64,000 nucleotides of DNA from Alphaproteobacteria bacterium (GTDB taxonomy: Bacteria; Pseudomonadota; Alphaproteobacteria; RF32; CAG-239). Of the stretch, positions 35,720-44,911 are shown one piece after another (position 1 is the first letter of the stretch; every line of letters starts with the position of its first letter). The stretch covers positions 143,501 through 207,500 of the forward strand of contig SUUK01000003.1 in NCBI GenBank assembly GCA_015062535.1, read 5' to 3'. The notes under the pieces were generated by a model that worked only from the letters and a program-made list of their open reading frames with translations, did no database searches and was not told where the DNA came from. A program made the translations under genes and the position numbers.

Positions 35720-38700
35720 CTAGAAGTTATACTTAGCATCAACTGTTAAAGTATGATCTTGATAATCTTCTCTAATTCTTGTCAAGTATCCAGCAGATAC
35801 TTCAACTTTTTCTGTTGCTTTAGTTGTTACTTTAGCACCAAGTTCAAAACCTAAACGATCAAGTTTTTCACCATCAACTGTGTAACTTGCACCATTTGCT
35901 AACAATACGTTTGCAGAGTTATCAGCATCAAACAAGTCATATGTTACTGCTGCTCTTAATTCTGGACGTACAACTGCACCATTTTCTAATGCATAGTTTT
36001 TAGCAAGTTTTGCACCAAATACTGCTGTTAACACATCTTCTTGGTTAGCAGAAACTTCTGAGCCAAGTTTGTTTTTGTAAGCATCTTGGTCAATGTGTAA
36101 ATAACGTAAACCAAATTCTGGAGTTACATCATAACACTTATATGCTGTTTCATATCCATACATAGATTGAAGAGCAATTGTATCTACGTCATATTTTGCA
36201 CTTGCATCATAGCCCATAACAGATTTTTTCTCATCATATTCTGACCAGCTATACGCCAAAATTGTATTGATGTACCAATCTTTTGGTTGGTATTTAGCAT
36301 ATACGAACAATGAGTTTGTATCAACATCTGTATCACGACCAGCTGATTTAATATCTGTTTGGCTGTTTGCATAACCGAAACCTAAACGAGTATTTTCGTT
36401 TACTTCAGAATCGATACCCATTGCAACTCCGTATGTATCAGAGTTAAATCCTTCTGCTTTGTTTGTTGTTTCATGATCTGCTTTGTTAAATAGACCACGT
36501 ATCCAAGCAGATGCTTTTCTAAAGTAATCACCAGAAGCAAGACCTCTAGCCATAGCTCCGTGTTCACCATTTAACTCGCTTGTTACAACGCCAAACAATA
36601 CATCATGAACACCGGTTTCTTGAGAAGAAACAACTGGAGTTTCTGTTGCACCTAATTTTTTAGCTTCGCTAACAGCACTTGCATCACCAGATTGAGCAGC
36701 TACGCTTAATGCACCTGCTGCTTCATTGAATGCTTGGTTGTCAGATGAAGAAGATGTTGCAGAAAGAAGAGCTGAAGCATCTTCGGTTGTTGTACCTAAG
36801 TTTTCTGCAATTTCTTCAGATGATTTTTGTGCAACTGTATATTTTGAATATGTTTTATCACTTTCATCTAAAGTAAAGTCATACATAGAGTTTTCAATAG
36901 TTAGACCTGCAGAATTATATCCATAGCCGTCTTCTGCATTGTCTTTATGTGTAAATAAGTTATCTAACTCAAGAGAATCAACAACTTCAGAAATTGCTAA
37001 CTTGATTTTTTGAAGACCAGATAAATCTGTTTTGTTTTCAATTTTAGTTGTGTTATAGGTTGCACCCAATGTAGAACCACTTTCAAATGTCAATGTACCA
37101 TCACCTGCGATACCACCATCAAGTGTTAATTCACCTGATACGTTAATTGTACCACTATTGTAGATATCATTAGCTTTACCACCAGCTGTGTTGCCAGTAA
37201 ATACGTTTGTACCACTCAAGTTAAGAGTACCACCATTTGTAGATTCAACACTAGCATTTCCAGCATAGTTTGTTGCCTTACCTATGTAAATAGCACCACC
37301 TTCTGTGCCTGCTTTATTGTTTGTAAATGTAGAATCTGTGATATCAATTACACCATCATAAATACTAGCTAAAGCGCCACCTTCTTCTGATGCTTCATTA
37401 CCATCAAATATTGCTGCACCCAAAGTTATATAACCTTGGTTAGCAAAGTGACGCGATGCGATAGCACCACCATGAGCACCAGATTTATTATTATAAAATT
37501 CAACATTTGTTAATGTAGCGTTACCTTTTTGTGCCACAAAAATAGCACCACCGCCGTTTGTTTCTGTTGATGCAGTTACATTGCCCTCTGACAAGCCCGC
37601 TGTATTAGATGTAAATACTGCAGTATCTATTGTAGCTTTCTTAGAAATACTTACGGCACCACCATCTGCAGCAGCATGGTTATTGGTAAAATTAGAATTT
37701 TCAATGGACATTTCACCAGTAGAATTCATAGATTCATGTATAGCACCACTAACATATGCGGTATTCCCTGTGAACTCAGAGTTTGCAATCGTTACGTCAC
37801 GTCCCACTGAGAAAATAGCACCACCATATCCTTCATCTGCATTACCATTTACAGAAGCTTTATTGCTTTCAAAAATAGCATCTGTTATTGATAATTCACC
37901 GGTATTGTAAATAGCACCACCATCTACAACAGAGGTATTACCTGTAAATGTAGAATCGGCAATAGTCATTACACCACCATCATTACCAGCTCTATCTTTT
38001 TCACCATCATTAAAGATTGCACCACCTGATACACCTGCAGTATTTGATGTGAATGTTCCTTTTACGGTTACGCCTTTACCTTTATTTAATCCATTATCTG
38101 TGTAGAAAGTGTTATAAATAGCTCCACCATTGTTAAGAGCTTGGTTGCCTGTAAATGAAGCTTCTATATCTAATTTAGCAGCTGAATTGTTTGCATTTGC
38201 GCCAAGGCGTGTACCAATTGCACCACCATTTTTACCAGATTTATTCTTATTAAATTGTGCTCCTGATATTGAAGAAACTTTTGTTACAGATTCAGCACCT
38301 AAAGAAAGCGCACCACCGCCAACCGGTTTATCATCTTCTACGCCTTGATCCCAGTTTGCACCTGTTAATTGTGCAGTATTGCCTTCAAATATACCGCCTT
38401 CAATAACAAGACCTTTGTATGTACCTACAGCTCCACCATCATATACAGCGTGGTTATTATAGAAATTGGTATTTTTAAGTGTTAGACTATTATCGCCTGT
38501 TGTCCCTACGGCAAAAACACCACCAACAGAGGTTGCTATATTATTTTTGAATGTAGCATTCTCAACAGTTAGGCTGTTACCATTGGTTATTTTTTCTACA
38601 CCGCCTTCTGCTCTGGTACCATTAGTTTCAATTTTTGTACCATCAAAAGTACCACCATCATAGGTTCCAGCCCATGCAGGCATTGCAAATGCAACAAGTG

Positions 38701-38728
38701 CTGTTGTTAATAAAAGTTTTTTCTTCAT
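35720..38728 (-). CDS. Autotransporter with Pmp-like GGAI/FxxN repeats
   Basis: A 1002-residue surface protein. The signal peptide is MKKKLLLTTALVAFAMPAWA. Residues about 25-560 are a beta-helix passenger of short repeats with GGAI/GGAV/GGAL (about 13 counted) alternating with FTGN/FTNN-type motifs, the pattern of chlamydial polymorphic membrane proteins. After a linker, the last about 280 residues are an autotransporter beta-barrel ending in aromatic F (DAKYNF). It likely secretes its own passenger for adhesion; that role is inferred from the family. RBS AGGGAG; a strong promoter lies about 100 bases upstream. Confidence 0.9.
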   Translation of the reverse strand: MKKKLLLTTALVAFAMPAWAGTYDGGTFDGTKIETNGTRAEGGVEKITNGNSLTVENATFKNNIATSVGGVFAVGTTGDNSLTLKNTNFYNNHAVYDGGAVGTYKGLVIEGGIFEGNTAQLTGANWDQGVEDDKPVGGGALSLGAESVTKVSSISGAQFNKNKSGKNGGAIGTRLGANANNSAAKLDIEASFTGNQALNNGGAIYNTFYTDNGLNKGKGVTVKGTFTSNTAGVSGGAIFNDGEKDRAGNDGGVMTIADSTFTGNTSVVDGGAIYNTGELSITDAIFESNKASVNGNADEGYGGAIFSVGRDVTIANSEFTGNTAYVSGAIHESMNSTGEMSIENSNFTNNHAAADGGAVSISKKATIDTAVFTSNTAGLSEGNVTASTETNGGGAIFVAQKGNATLTNVEFYNNKSGAHGGAIASRHFANQGYITLGAAIFDGNEASEEGGALASIYDGVIDITDSTFTNNKAGTEGGAIYIGKATNYAGNASVESTNGGTLNLSGTNVFTGNTAGGKANDIYNSGTINVSGELTLDGGIAGDGTLTFESGSTLGATYNTTKIENKTDLSGLQKIKLAISEVVDSLELDNLFTHKDNAEDGYGYNSAGLTIENSMYDFTLDESDKTYSKYTVAQKSSEEIAENLGTTTEDASALLSATSSSSDNQAFNEAAGALSVAAQSGDASAVSEAKKLGATETPVVSSQETGVHDVLFGVVTSELNGEHGAMARGLASGDYFRKASAWIRGLFNKADHETTNKAEGFNSDTYGVAMGIDSEVNENTRLGFGYANSQTDIKSAGRDTDVDTNSLFVYAKYQPKDWYINTILAYSWSEYDEKKSVMGYDASAKYDVDTIALQSMYGYETAYKCYDVTPEFGLRYLHIDQDAYKNKLGSEVSANQEDVLTAVFGAKLAKNYALENGAVVRPELRAAVTYDLFDADNSANVLLANGASYTVDGEKLDRLGFELGAKVTTKATEKVEVSAGYLTRIREDYQDHTLTVDAKYNF

Positions 38729-38837
38729 GAAAAATATCTCCCTATTTTATTAAAAAAAACCTCATTATAACTCTTAATGTGACGAATCCCTTTAAAACAT
38801 AGAGTTTGCGCCACATCTTTATTATAATTGTGGCTCA

Positions 38838-38866
38838 AGACTATTAAATTTTACTATTGATGTCAA
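38838..38866 (-). promoter_or_regulatory. Promoter of the autotransporter gene
   Basis: On the minus strand: TTGACA (38861-38866), 17-base spacer, TAGTCT (38838-38843). It gives an about 100-base leader before the ATG at 38728. Confidence 0.7.
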
Positions 38867-38989
38867 CCACCAAACTATTAATTTTAAATACTCTTTTAAA
38901 ATAACAACTTAGCTTTTAAAATAACTTTTTTTACTCTAAACGACTCGGCAAATAGTTAACAAACTAAATTTTATTTTATCATTTTATGA

Positions 38990-39017
38990 TTGAAATTATA
39001 AAAAATATAAGTATTAT
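38990..39017 (+). promoter_or_regulatory. Probable promoter of gltX
   Basis: TTGAAA (38990-38995) and TATTAT (39012-39017) separated by 16 bases, about 25 bases before the GAGG ribosome-binding site of gltX. Confidence 0.55.
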
Positions 39018-39048
39018 CGCCAGTAATGATGTATTTTGAGGTAAAAAA

Positions 39049-40371
39049 ATGACAAATATAAAAGTAAGATTTGCTCCAAGCCCTACTGGGTGGATTCATA
39101 TTGGAAATGTTAGAACTGCTTTGTTTAACTATCTTTGGACTAAAAAGATGGGCGGAACAATGCTTCTTAGAATCGACGACACTGATGTAGCTCGCTCTAA
39201 AAAAGAATATGAAGAAGGAATCTATGACACTCTTAATTGGCTTGGCATTAAGTGGGATGAAGAGGCAAGACAGTCTGCTCGTGTTAAACGTTATGATGAA
39301 GTGGTTGAACGTTTAAAAAGTGAGGGTAGAATCTATGCTTGTTATGACACTCCAGAAGAATTAGAGTTTAAGCGCAAACGTTTAATGTCTAGAGGGCTTC
39401 CTCCTATTTATGATAGACAAGCTCTTAAATATACTCCTGATGATATAAAACGTTTTGAAGAAGAAGGTAGAAAACCTCACTATCGTTTCAAACTTATTGA
39501 TACTGATATTGTTTGGAATGATGAAGTTAGAGGTGTTTGCAAATATGATGCAAACAAACTTTCTGATCCTATCATTATTAGAGAAGATGGTAGTTATTTA
39601 TATCATTTGCCTTCTGTTATTGATGACGTAGATTTTGGTATTACTCATATCGTTAGAGGTGAAGACCACGTTACTAATACGGCAGCTCAAATTCAGATGT
39701 TTGAGGCTATTGGCGGTAAAGTTCCATCTTTTGCGCACCTTCCACTTTTAACCGGTAAAGAGGGCAAACTTTCTAAACGTTTGGGTAGTCTTGGTGTTAG
39801 AGAACTAAGAGAAGAAGGAATCGAAGCTATGGCTATTTCTTCTTTCTTAGCAAAACTTGGTACTTCTGAAGATATTAGACCTTTTTATACTTTAGAAGAA
39901 TTAGCTAACACATTAGACTTTAATAAAATCGGTCGTTCTCAACCAAAGTTTGATGATGAAGAATTAAGAAAGTTTAGTACAAAGCTTATTCATAATATGC
40001 CATATAGCGCATTAAAAGATAATTTTGGCGTTAGTGAAGACTTTTGGAATAAAGTTAGAGGCAATTTAGAAATCGCAAAAGATGTTTTGTTATGGGACAA
40101 TATTTGCAATAAAGAAATTGAACCTGTTATTGAAGATATGGACTTTACATTAAAAGCATCTGAAATGTTGCCTAAAGGCGATTTTGATGTTGAAACTTTT
40201 GGTGCTTGGATTAACGAAGTTAAAACCGCAACCGGCAGAAAAGGAAAAGATTTATTCCACCCTGTTCGTATGGCTTTAACTGGTGAAGCAAATGGTCCTG
40301 AGCTAAAAACTTTGTTGCCTTTGATTGGTTATGACAAAGCTTATAAACGTTTAAGAGGCGAAAAAGCTTAA
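39049..40371 (+). CDS. gltX: Glutamyl-tRNA synthetase
   Basis: Class I synthetase that charges tRNA-Glu. The HIGH motif is HIGN in APSPTGWIHIGNVRTALFNYLW and the KMSKS motif is KLSKRLG. The 440-residue length matches the alphaproteobacterial form. TGAGG lies upstream of the ATG. Alphaproteobacteria usually have two GltX paralogs, one of which charges tRNA-Gln for the transamidation route; which type this is cannot be told from the sequence alone. Single-gene unit with terminator downstream. Confidence 0.93.
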   Translation: MTNIKVRFAPSPTGWIHIGNVRTALFNYLWTKKMGGTMLLRIDDTDVARSKKEYEEGIYDTLNWLGIKWDEEARQSARVKRYDEVVERLKSEGRIYACYDTPEELEFKRKRLMSRGLPPIYDRQALKYTPDDIKRFEEEGRKPHYRFKLIDTDIVWNDEVRGVCKYDANKLSDPIIIREDGSYLYHLPSVIDDVDFGITHIVRGEDHVTNTAAQIQMFEAIGGKVPSFAHLPLLTGKEGKLSKRLGSLGVRELREEGIEAMAISSFLAKLGTSEDIRPFYTLEELANTLDFNKIGRSQPKFDDEELRKFSTKLIHNMPYSALKDNFGVSEDFWNKVRGNLEIAKDVLLWDNICNKEIEPVIEDMDFTLKASEMLPKGDFDVETFGAWINEVKTATGRKGKDLFHPVRMALTGEANGPELKTLLPLIGYDKAYKRLRGEKA

Positions 40372-40393
40372 ATACGTTTGTTTGATGTATTAG

Positions 40394-40422
40394 AAAAGCC
40401 CGCTAAATCGCGGGCTTTTTTG
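40394..40422 (+). terminator. Bidirectional terminator after gltX
   Basis: AAAAGCCCGC (40394-40403) pairs with GCGGGCTTTT (40410-40419). It lies between convergent gltX and the MacB-like permease gene. Confidence 0.9.
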
Positions 40423-41640
40423 TTATTGATATCTCAGGGCATCTATCGGGTTTAGGCGCATAGCTTTTAATGCAGGCATTAAACCTGACACTACCCCAAC
40501 AACTATTGCAACACTAACAGAAACTATCACCGACCATATTGAAATTGGCACTTCATACCCCAAAACAGAACCTGCTAATTGAGAAATTATTATACCAAAT
40601 ATCATCCCAATAAAACTACCAATAAATGATATTAAAATTGATTCTGCTAAAAATTGAGTCATTATCCAATTGTTAGGTGCTCCTAGGGCTTTTCTTGTTC
40701 CTATTTCTCGAGTACGTTCTGTTACAGATACTAGCATCATATTCATAATGCCAATACTACCAACAATTAAAGATATAGATGCAATAACCGCTAGTAACAT
40801 TGATAATACAAAACCAACATTTCTTACCTTATTTATAAAGTCTGTCATAGGACGAATCTGAAAATCATTTTTTTGCCCTTCTTTTAGACGATGGCGAGAA
40901 CGGAGCAAATACTCTATGCGTTTTGAAACATTCTCTATTTGGTCTTCAGTTTCGGCTACAACATAAGCCATATCAACATATTTAGGGCGTTCAGAACCTG
41001 CCAAACGTTGACGAAGTGTGGTATATGGAATGTAGATAAAATTATCCATATCATTACCAAACAAACCATCGCCTTGTTCCTTTACTGTTCCAATTACCTT
41101 AAATGGTTGTCCTTTTAGGCGAATAGTTTTGCCTATTGGGTTTTGCAAACCAAATAGTTCGTTTACCATTGTTTGCCCAATAACAGCATATGGACGAGCG
41201 CTTTTTACATCTTTTTCTGTAAACATTACGCCATCATCTATCTCAGAATTGTTTACTATCAAAATATCGGGATTTGTTCCATAAACACTTGTTCCATAGT
41301 TATTAGAACCATATACAACTTGTACGGCAGTTCGTCCCTCATATGAGGCGGTTTTTACCCCTTTTAATTCTTTTAAGGCTTTTACGTCTTCTATGGTTAC
41401 ACTTGGAAGACCGCGCCCTCCTCTAACACCTCCTGTGACTAACTCTGCAGGACTTATAAAAATTCGATTACTTCCCATTGAAGAAAAAGATTTGGTAATG
41501 TGAAGTTGTACAGCTTGACCTGCTGATACCATCATAACAACAGCAGCAACACCAATCATAATACCAAGCATGGTTAAAAATGTTCTTAGCTTATAAGATG
41601 TAATTGATATCCAAGCTTCCTTTATAATTGCTTTTAACAT
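40423..41640 (-). CDS. MacB-like ABC transporter permease
   Basis: A 405-residue inner-membrane protein. An N-terminal transmembrane helix (TFLTMLGIMIGVAAVVMMVSAG) is followed by a large MacB periplasmic core domain (about 40-270) and an FtsX domain with three C-terminal helices, with GIMNMMLVSVTERTREIGTRKALGA as the FtsX signature. It is the transmembrane part of a MacAB-TolC-type mechanotransmitter that exports peptides, toxins or antibiotics. ATPase and permease are separate genes here, unlike E. coli MacB, where they are fused. It overlaps the ATPase gene by seven bases. Confidence 0.9.
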   Translation of the reverse strand: MLKAIIKEAWISITSYKLRTFLTMLGIMIGVAAVVMMVSAGQAVQLHITKSFSSMGSNRIFISPAELVTGGVRGGRGLPSVTIEDVKALKELKGVKTASYEGRTAVQVVYGSNNYGTSVYGTNPDILIVNNSEIDDGVMFTEKDVKSARPYAVIGQTMVNELFGLQNPIGKTIRLKGQPFKVIGTVKEQGDGLFGNDMDNFIYIPYTTLRQRLAGSERPKYVDMAYVVAETEDQIENVSKRIEYLLRSRHRLKEGQKNDFQIRPMTDFINKVRNVGFVLSMLLAVIASISLIVGSIGIMNMMLVSVTERTREIGTRKALGAPNNWIMTQFLAESILISFIGSFIGMIFGIIISQLAGSVLGYEVPISIWSVIVSVSVAIVVGVVSGLMPALKAMRLNPIDALRYQ

Positions 41641-42359
41641 CTTATCTCCTTTTCTTTGCTGTAATCTTTTCGAAGACCGTCATAAACTTTACAACCATCA
41701 CTTATTTTTATCATACGTGTTGCATAGTTTGCGACATCATCTTCATGAGTTACTAGAACAATTGTTATTCCTTGTTTGTTTAGCTCTGTAAATAACTCCA
41801 TTATTTCATCTGATGTTTTACTATCTAAGTTTCCAGTTGGCTCATCTGCAAAAATTATAGATGGATTATTAACTAAAGCCCTTGCTATTGCAACACGTTG
41901 TTGCATACCGCCAGAAATCTGTGATGGTGGGCGTTTTTGATAACCTAAAAGCCCTACTTTTTTTAGCATTTGGAGAGCTCTTTTATAACGCTCTTTTTCT
42001 CCTATTTTTTGATATATTAAGGGAAGAGATACATTATCTGCAATTGAGCGTTTCATCATAAGATTAAAGTTTTGGAAAACAAAACCAATTTTTTGTCCTC
42101 TTATTTTGGCTAGCTCTATATCATCTTTGGTTTCTATGTCGTAATTATCTAAGACATAGTGTCCTTTAGTTGGTTTATCCAAACACCCTAATATATTCAT
42201 TAGTGTTGATTTTCCTGAACCAGATGGCCCCATTATAGCAACAAACTCGCCCTCGTTAATTTGAAAGTTTATATCCTTTAATACAAGCTGGCTGTTACCA
42301 CCTTCCATAAAATATGTTTTATATAAATGTTTTACCTCTATAACAGGAGATTTTTTCAT
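41634..42359 (-). CDS. ABC transporter ATPase of MacB/LolD type
   Basis: A 241-residue ATPase: Walker A GPSGSGKST, Q-loop VFQNFNLM, signature ISGGMQQRVAIARAL, Walker B IIFADEPTGNLDS and H-loop VTHEDDVA. The sequence FVAIMGPSGSGKSTLMNILGCLDKPTKG is typical of the MacB/LolD subfamily. It starts one base from the end of the adaptor gene and overlaps the permease gene, so the operon order is tolC-like, adaptor, ATPase, permease. Confidence 0.93.
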   Translation of the reverse strand: MKKSPVIEVKHLYKTYFMEGGNSQLVLKDINFQINEGEFVAIMGPSGSGKSTLMNILGCLDKPTKGHYVLDNYDIETKDDIELAKIRGQKIGFVFQNFNLMMKRSIADNVSLPLIYQKIGEKERYKRALQMLKKVGLLGYQKRPPSQISGGMQQRVAIARALVNNPSIIFADEPTGNLDSKTSDEIMELFTELNKQGITIVLVTHEDDVANYATRMIKISDGCKVYDGLRKDYSKEKEIRC

Positions 42360-43474
42360 TATCTTCTCCTTGGCTCAACTGCTTCTATGATAACTTTTTG
42401 TCCTAAAGATAGTCCTTCTTTTATTTCGATATTGGTCATATCAGATAAACCCTTGGTAATAATTTTTGGAACTATTTTATTGTCTTCAAACAAATAAACA
42501 ACATCTTGATTTTCTTTTATATCATCTATCTTTTTGATATTTATTTTATTTTTTATTGCTTGAGATGGTTTATATTGGAGCGCCATGGCTGGAATTGTTA
42601 AAACATCTATTGCTTCTTTGGCTTTGATAACAACTGAGGCAGTCATACCGGGAAGAAGTTTTCTTGATGAGTTATCAATTTCTATAATAACAGTGTACAT
42701 CACAACATTTGATTCTTCTGTTGGAGAAAGTCTTACTTGGCGAATTACCCCATCAAATGTATCATCAGGATATGCATCAACTGTAAAGGTGGCTTTCATG
42801 TCTTGCTTGATATACCCAATATCTGCTTCTGAAATGCTTGCTTCTATTTGCATTTTTGATAAATCTTCTGCTACAGTAAATAATGTTGGTGTTGAAAAAG
42901 ATGCTGCAACTGTTTGTCCTTGCTCTATTTCTTTTGAAATAACAGTTCCAGAAACAGGTGATGAAATTGTAGCATATTCAAAATTCTTTTTAGATATGTT
43001 ATAATCTGCTTTAGCATTTAATACATTTGCAGATGCTTCTTTATGAGCAATTTCTGCATCTTCTAGTGATGCTTTAGATGTTAGCTTATCTTGGTATAAT
43101 TTTCTTATACGTTCATGATTTAATTTGGCTTTGCTTTCTTTGGCTAAAGCTAATTCATAACTTGCATAAGATTTTTCCATTTGCTCTTTTAATGTAGAAG
43201 AATCTAAAAGAGCTAAAATATCACCCTCTTTTACATCATCATTATAGTCTGCTAAAACCTTTTCGACAATACCAGAAACTTGCGTTCCAACAGTGACCGT
43301 ATTTATTGGATTTATTTTTCCGGTTGCGGTTACTTCATAGGATAGGCTTAATTTTTTTACTTCTCCTAATTCAAAAAGTTCACGACTTAAAGTCTCTTTT
43401 TTTAGTAGTTTATAAGATATACCTAAAACTATTAATAAGGCACTACCTATGTATAAATACTTTTTCTTTAACAT
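42359..43474 (-). CDS. MacA-like periplasmic adaptor protein (HlyD family)
   Basis: A 371-residue membrane fusion protein connecting the inner-membrane MacB-like pump to a TolC-like channel. An N-terminal anchor (about residues 5-22) precedes a lipoyl half-motif (GTVTVGTQVSGIVEKVLADYNDDV), a coiled-coil hairpin (about 100-160), the second lipoyl half with FEYATISSPVSGTVISKEIEQGQTV, and beta-barrel domains containing MTASVVIKAKEAIDVLTIPAMALQ. This is the MacA layout. It abuts the tolC-like gene (stop and start adjacent) and overlaps the ATPase gene by one base. Confidence 0.9.
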   Translation of the reverse strand: MLKKKYLYIGSALLIVLGISYKLLKKETLSRELFELGEVKKLSLSYEVTATGKINPINTVTVGTQVSGIVEKVLADYNDDVKEGDILALLDSSTLKEQMEKSYASYELALAKESKAKLNHERIRKLYQDKLTSKASLEDAEIAHKEASANVLNAKADYNISKKNFEYATISSPVSGTVISKEIEQGQTVAASFSTPTLFTVAEDLSKMQIEASISEADIGYIKQDMKATFTVDAYPDDTFDGVIRQVRLSPTEESNVVMYTVIIEIDNSSRKLLPGMTASVVIKAKEAIDVLTIPAMALQYKPSQAIKNKINIKKIDDIKENQDVVYLFEDNKIVPKIITKGLSDMTNIEIKEGLSLGQKVIIEAVEPRRR

Positions 43475-44827
43475 CTAAAACCTCCCTATTGAACGGTATA
43501 ATGTCGCTTTATTTATCAAAACTGTATAAAATGCATTTACAACTCCATCTCTGGCATCAGCTAGTTGTGATTCTGCTGTTAGTAGATTTATAATATCTGT
43601 TTGACCGATTTCATATGACTTAAATGCCACTCTTTCATTTTCTTTTGCACTTTTTAGAACATTTTTACTAACCTCATAAGATTTTAATGCGGTTTTATAG
43701 TCGTGATATGCGCCCCATACTTCATTTTTTATCTTATTTTTAGCATCATCTAATAAGTCTCGTTCTCTTTGTCTTTTGTGTTTTGCAGCACTTATTTTAT
43801 GAGATGTGTCAAAACCAGTGAACAAAGGCAAGCGATAATTTAGACCAATAGAATTATCCCTTTTATAGCTACTATCGTCTTTTGTTGAGCCATTGTACCC
43901 ACTTTGGGCAGATAAAGAAATACTACCTAATCTAGATGACCTTAATTCTTCTAAAGATTGATTAGCAATATTTATATTTTCTTCTTGCGCCTTTATCTCT
44001 GGGCGATTTTTTATAGCTTGAGATATTATTTTATCTAAAGTATCTTCTTTATCTAATGCTGTTAAATCTCTATCTTTGGGTGGTTCTTTTAGTATAAAAG
44101 TTGTGGTTGGCTCTAGATTTAAGATTATAGCTAAATCACCTTGATATTGCTTAACCTCATTTTCGGTTTCGATTACTTTTAATTTTGATTGCTCATAAGC
44201 TGTTTGAGTTTGTAATTTATCATTTAGGGCTGCCATTCCAACTTCATATTTTCGTCTTGCTTCGTCATAAGATTTTTTATACATTTGCTCATTTGCTTTA
44301 GCGCTCACTAAGTCTTCTTTTGCTCCAAGTAATTTAAAATAAGCTGTGTGTATTGATAAAATTAAGTCTTGAAGCGCACTGTTATATTCAAATCCTGAAT
44401 TTCTTAAATATGCCTCAAAGCTATTAATTCTTGCACTTCTTCCCCCAAAATCATATAACAATAATGACAAACCAATATTAAGATTATAAGGGTCATTTTC
44501 AATATGGCTATATCCTTTAGTTTTAGTGGTTTGTTTATTTGCTCCAGCACTAAAATCTATACTTGGAAAATATTCTGATTTTGCAGAACCTAAATTTTCT
44601 TTTCTCTCTAAATACAACATATAATCTGCATTTAGATTTGGATTATTGCATATCCCTATTTTTATTAAATCAATAAGTGAAACTTCTTTTGTTGCTACAA
44701 TATTTTTATCTAGACACTCTTGGGGAGCTTTTATTTCATATATATTTTCATTGTCTTTTGCAAAAGTATTAGATGAAAATATTATTGCACATAATGCAAC
44801 TGATGTAAGCAATCGATAAAATGTCAT
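43475..44827 (-). CDS. TolC family outer-membrane channel protein
   Basis: The 450-residue chain starts at ATG 44827, where a signal peptide begins (MTFYRLLTSVALCAIIFSSNTFA); an in-frame ATG at 44872 would add 15 residues before the signal. The mature part has two OEP repeats of long helices, with INRPEIKAQEENINIANQSLEEL and LAIILNLEPTTTF as family-typical stretches. No lipobox is present, so it is of the TolC rather than the NodT/CusC lipoprotein type. It forms the outer-membrane exit of the MacAB-like system encoded by the next three genes. Confidence 0.9.
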   Translation of the reverse strand: MTFYRLLTSVALCAIIFSSNTFAKDNENIYEIKAPQECLDKNIVATKEVSLIDLIKIGICNNPNLNADYMLYLERKENLGSAKSEYFPSIDFSAGANKQTTKTKGYSHIENDPYNLNIGLSLLLYDFGGRSARINSFEAYLRNSGFEYNSALQDLILSIHTAYFKLLGAKEDLVSAKANEQMYKKSYDEARRKYEVGMAALNDKLQTQTAYEQSKLKVIETENEVKQYQGDLAIILNLEPTTTFILKEPPKDRDLTALDKEDTLDKIISQAIKNRPEIKAQEENINIANQSLEELRSSRLGSISLSAQSGYNGSTKDDSSYKRDNSIGLNYRLPLFTGFDTSHKISAAKHKRQRERDLLDDAKNKIKNEVWGAYHDYKTALKSYEVSKNVLKSAKENERVAFKSYEIGQTDIINLLTAESQLADARDGVVNAFYTVLINKATLYRSIGRF

Positions 44828-44911
44828 ATTTTTGCCCTTTACATAGAAAGTTTTATTGATTAAGATTAGCAATGCTAGTTTAATAAATAATTAAATTTAA
44901 AAGGTTTTTTG

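Larger units (their letters stand above)
38729..39048. other. Intergenic region with two divergent promoters
   Basis: About 320 AT-rich bases between the divergent autotransporter and gltX genes. It holds one promoter on each strand, listed separately. I see no further gene, RNA or repeat here. Confidence 0.7.

Noticed and set aside
36900..38700. Repeated GCACCACC-type stretches at irregular spacing suggested a CRISPR or tandem repeat array.
   Set aside because: They encode the GGA(I/V) motifs of the autotransporter passenger and have no constant spacer length.
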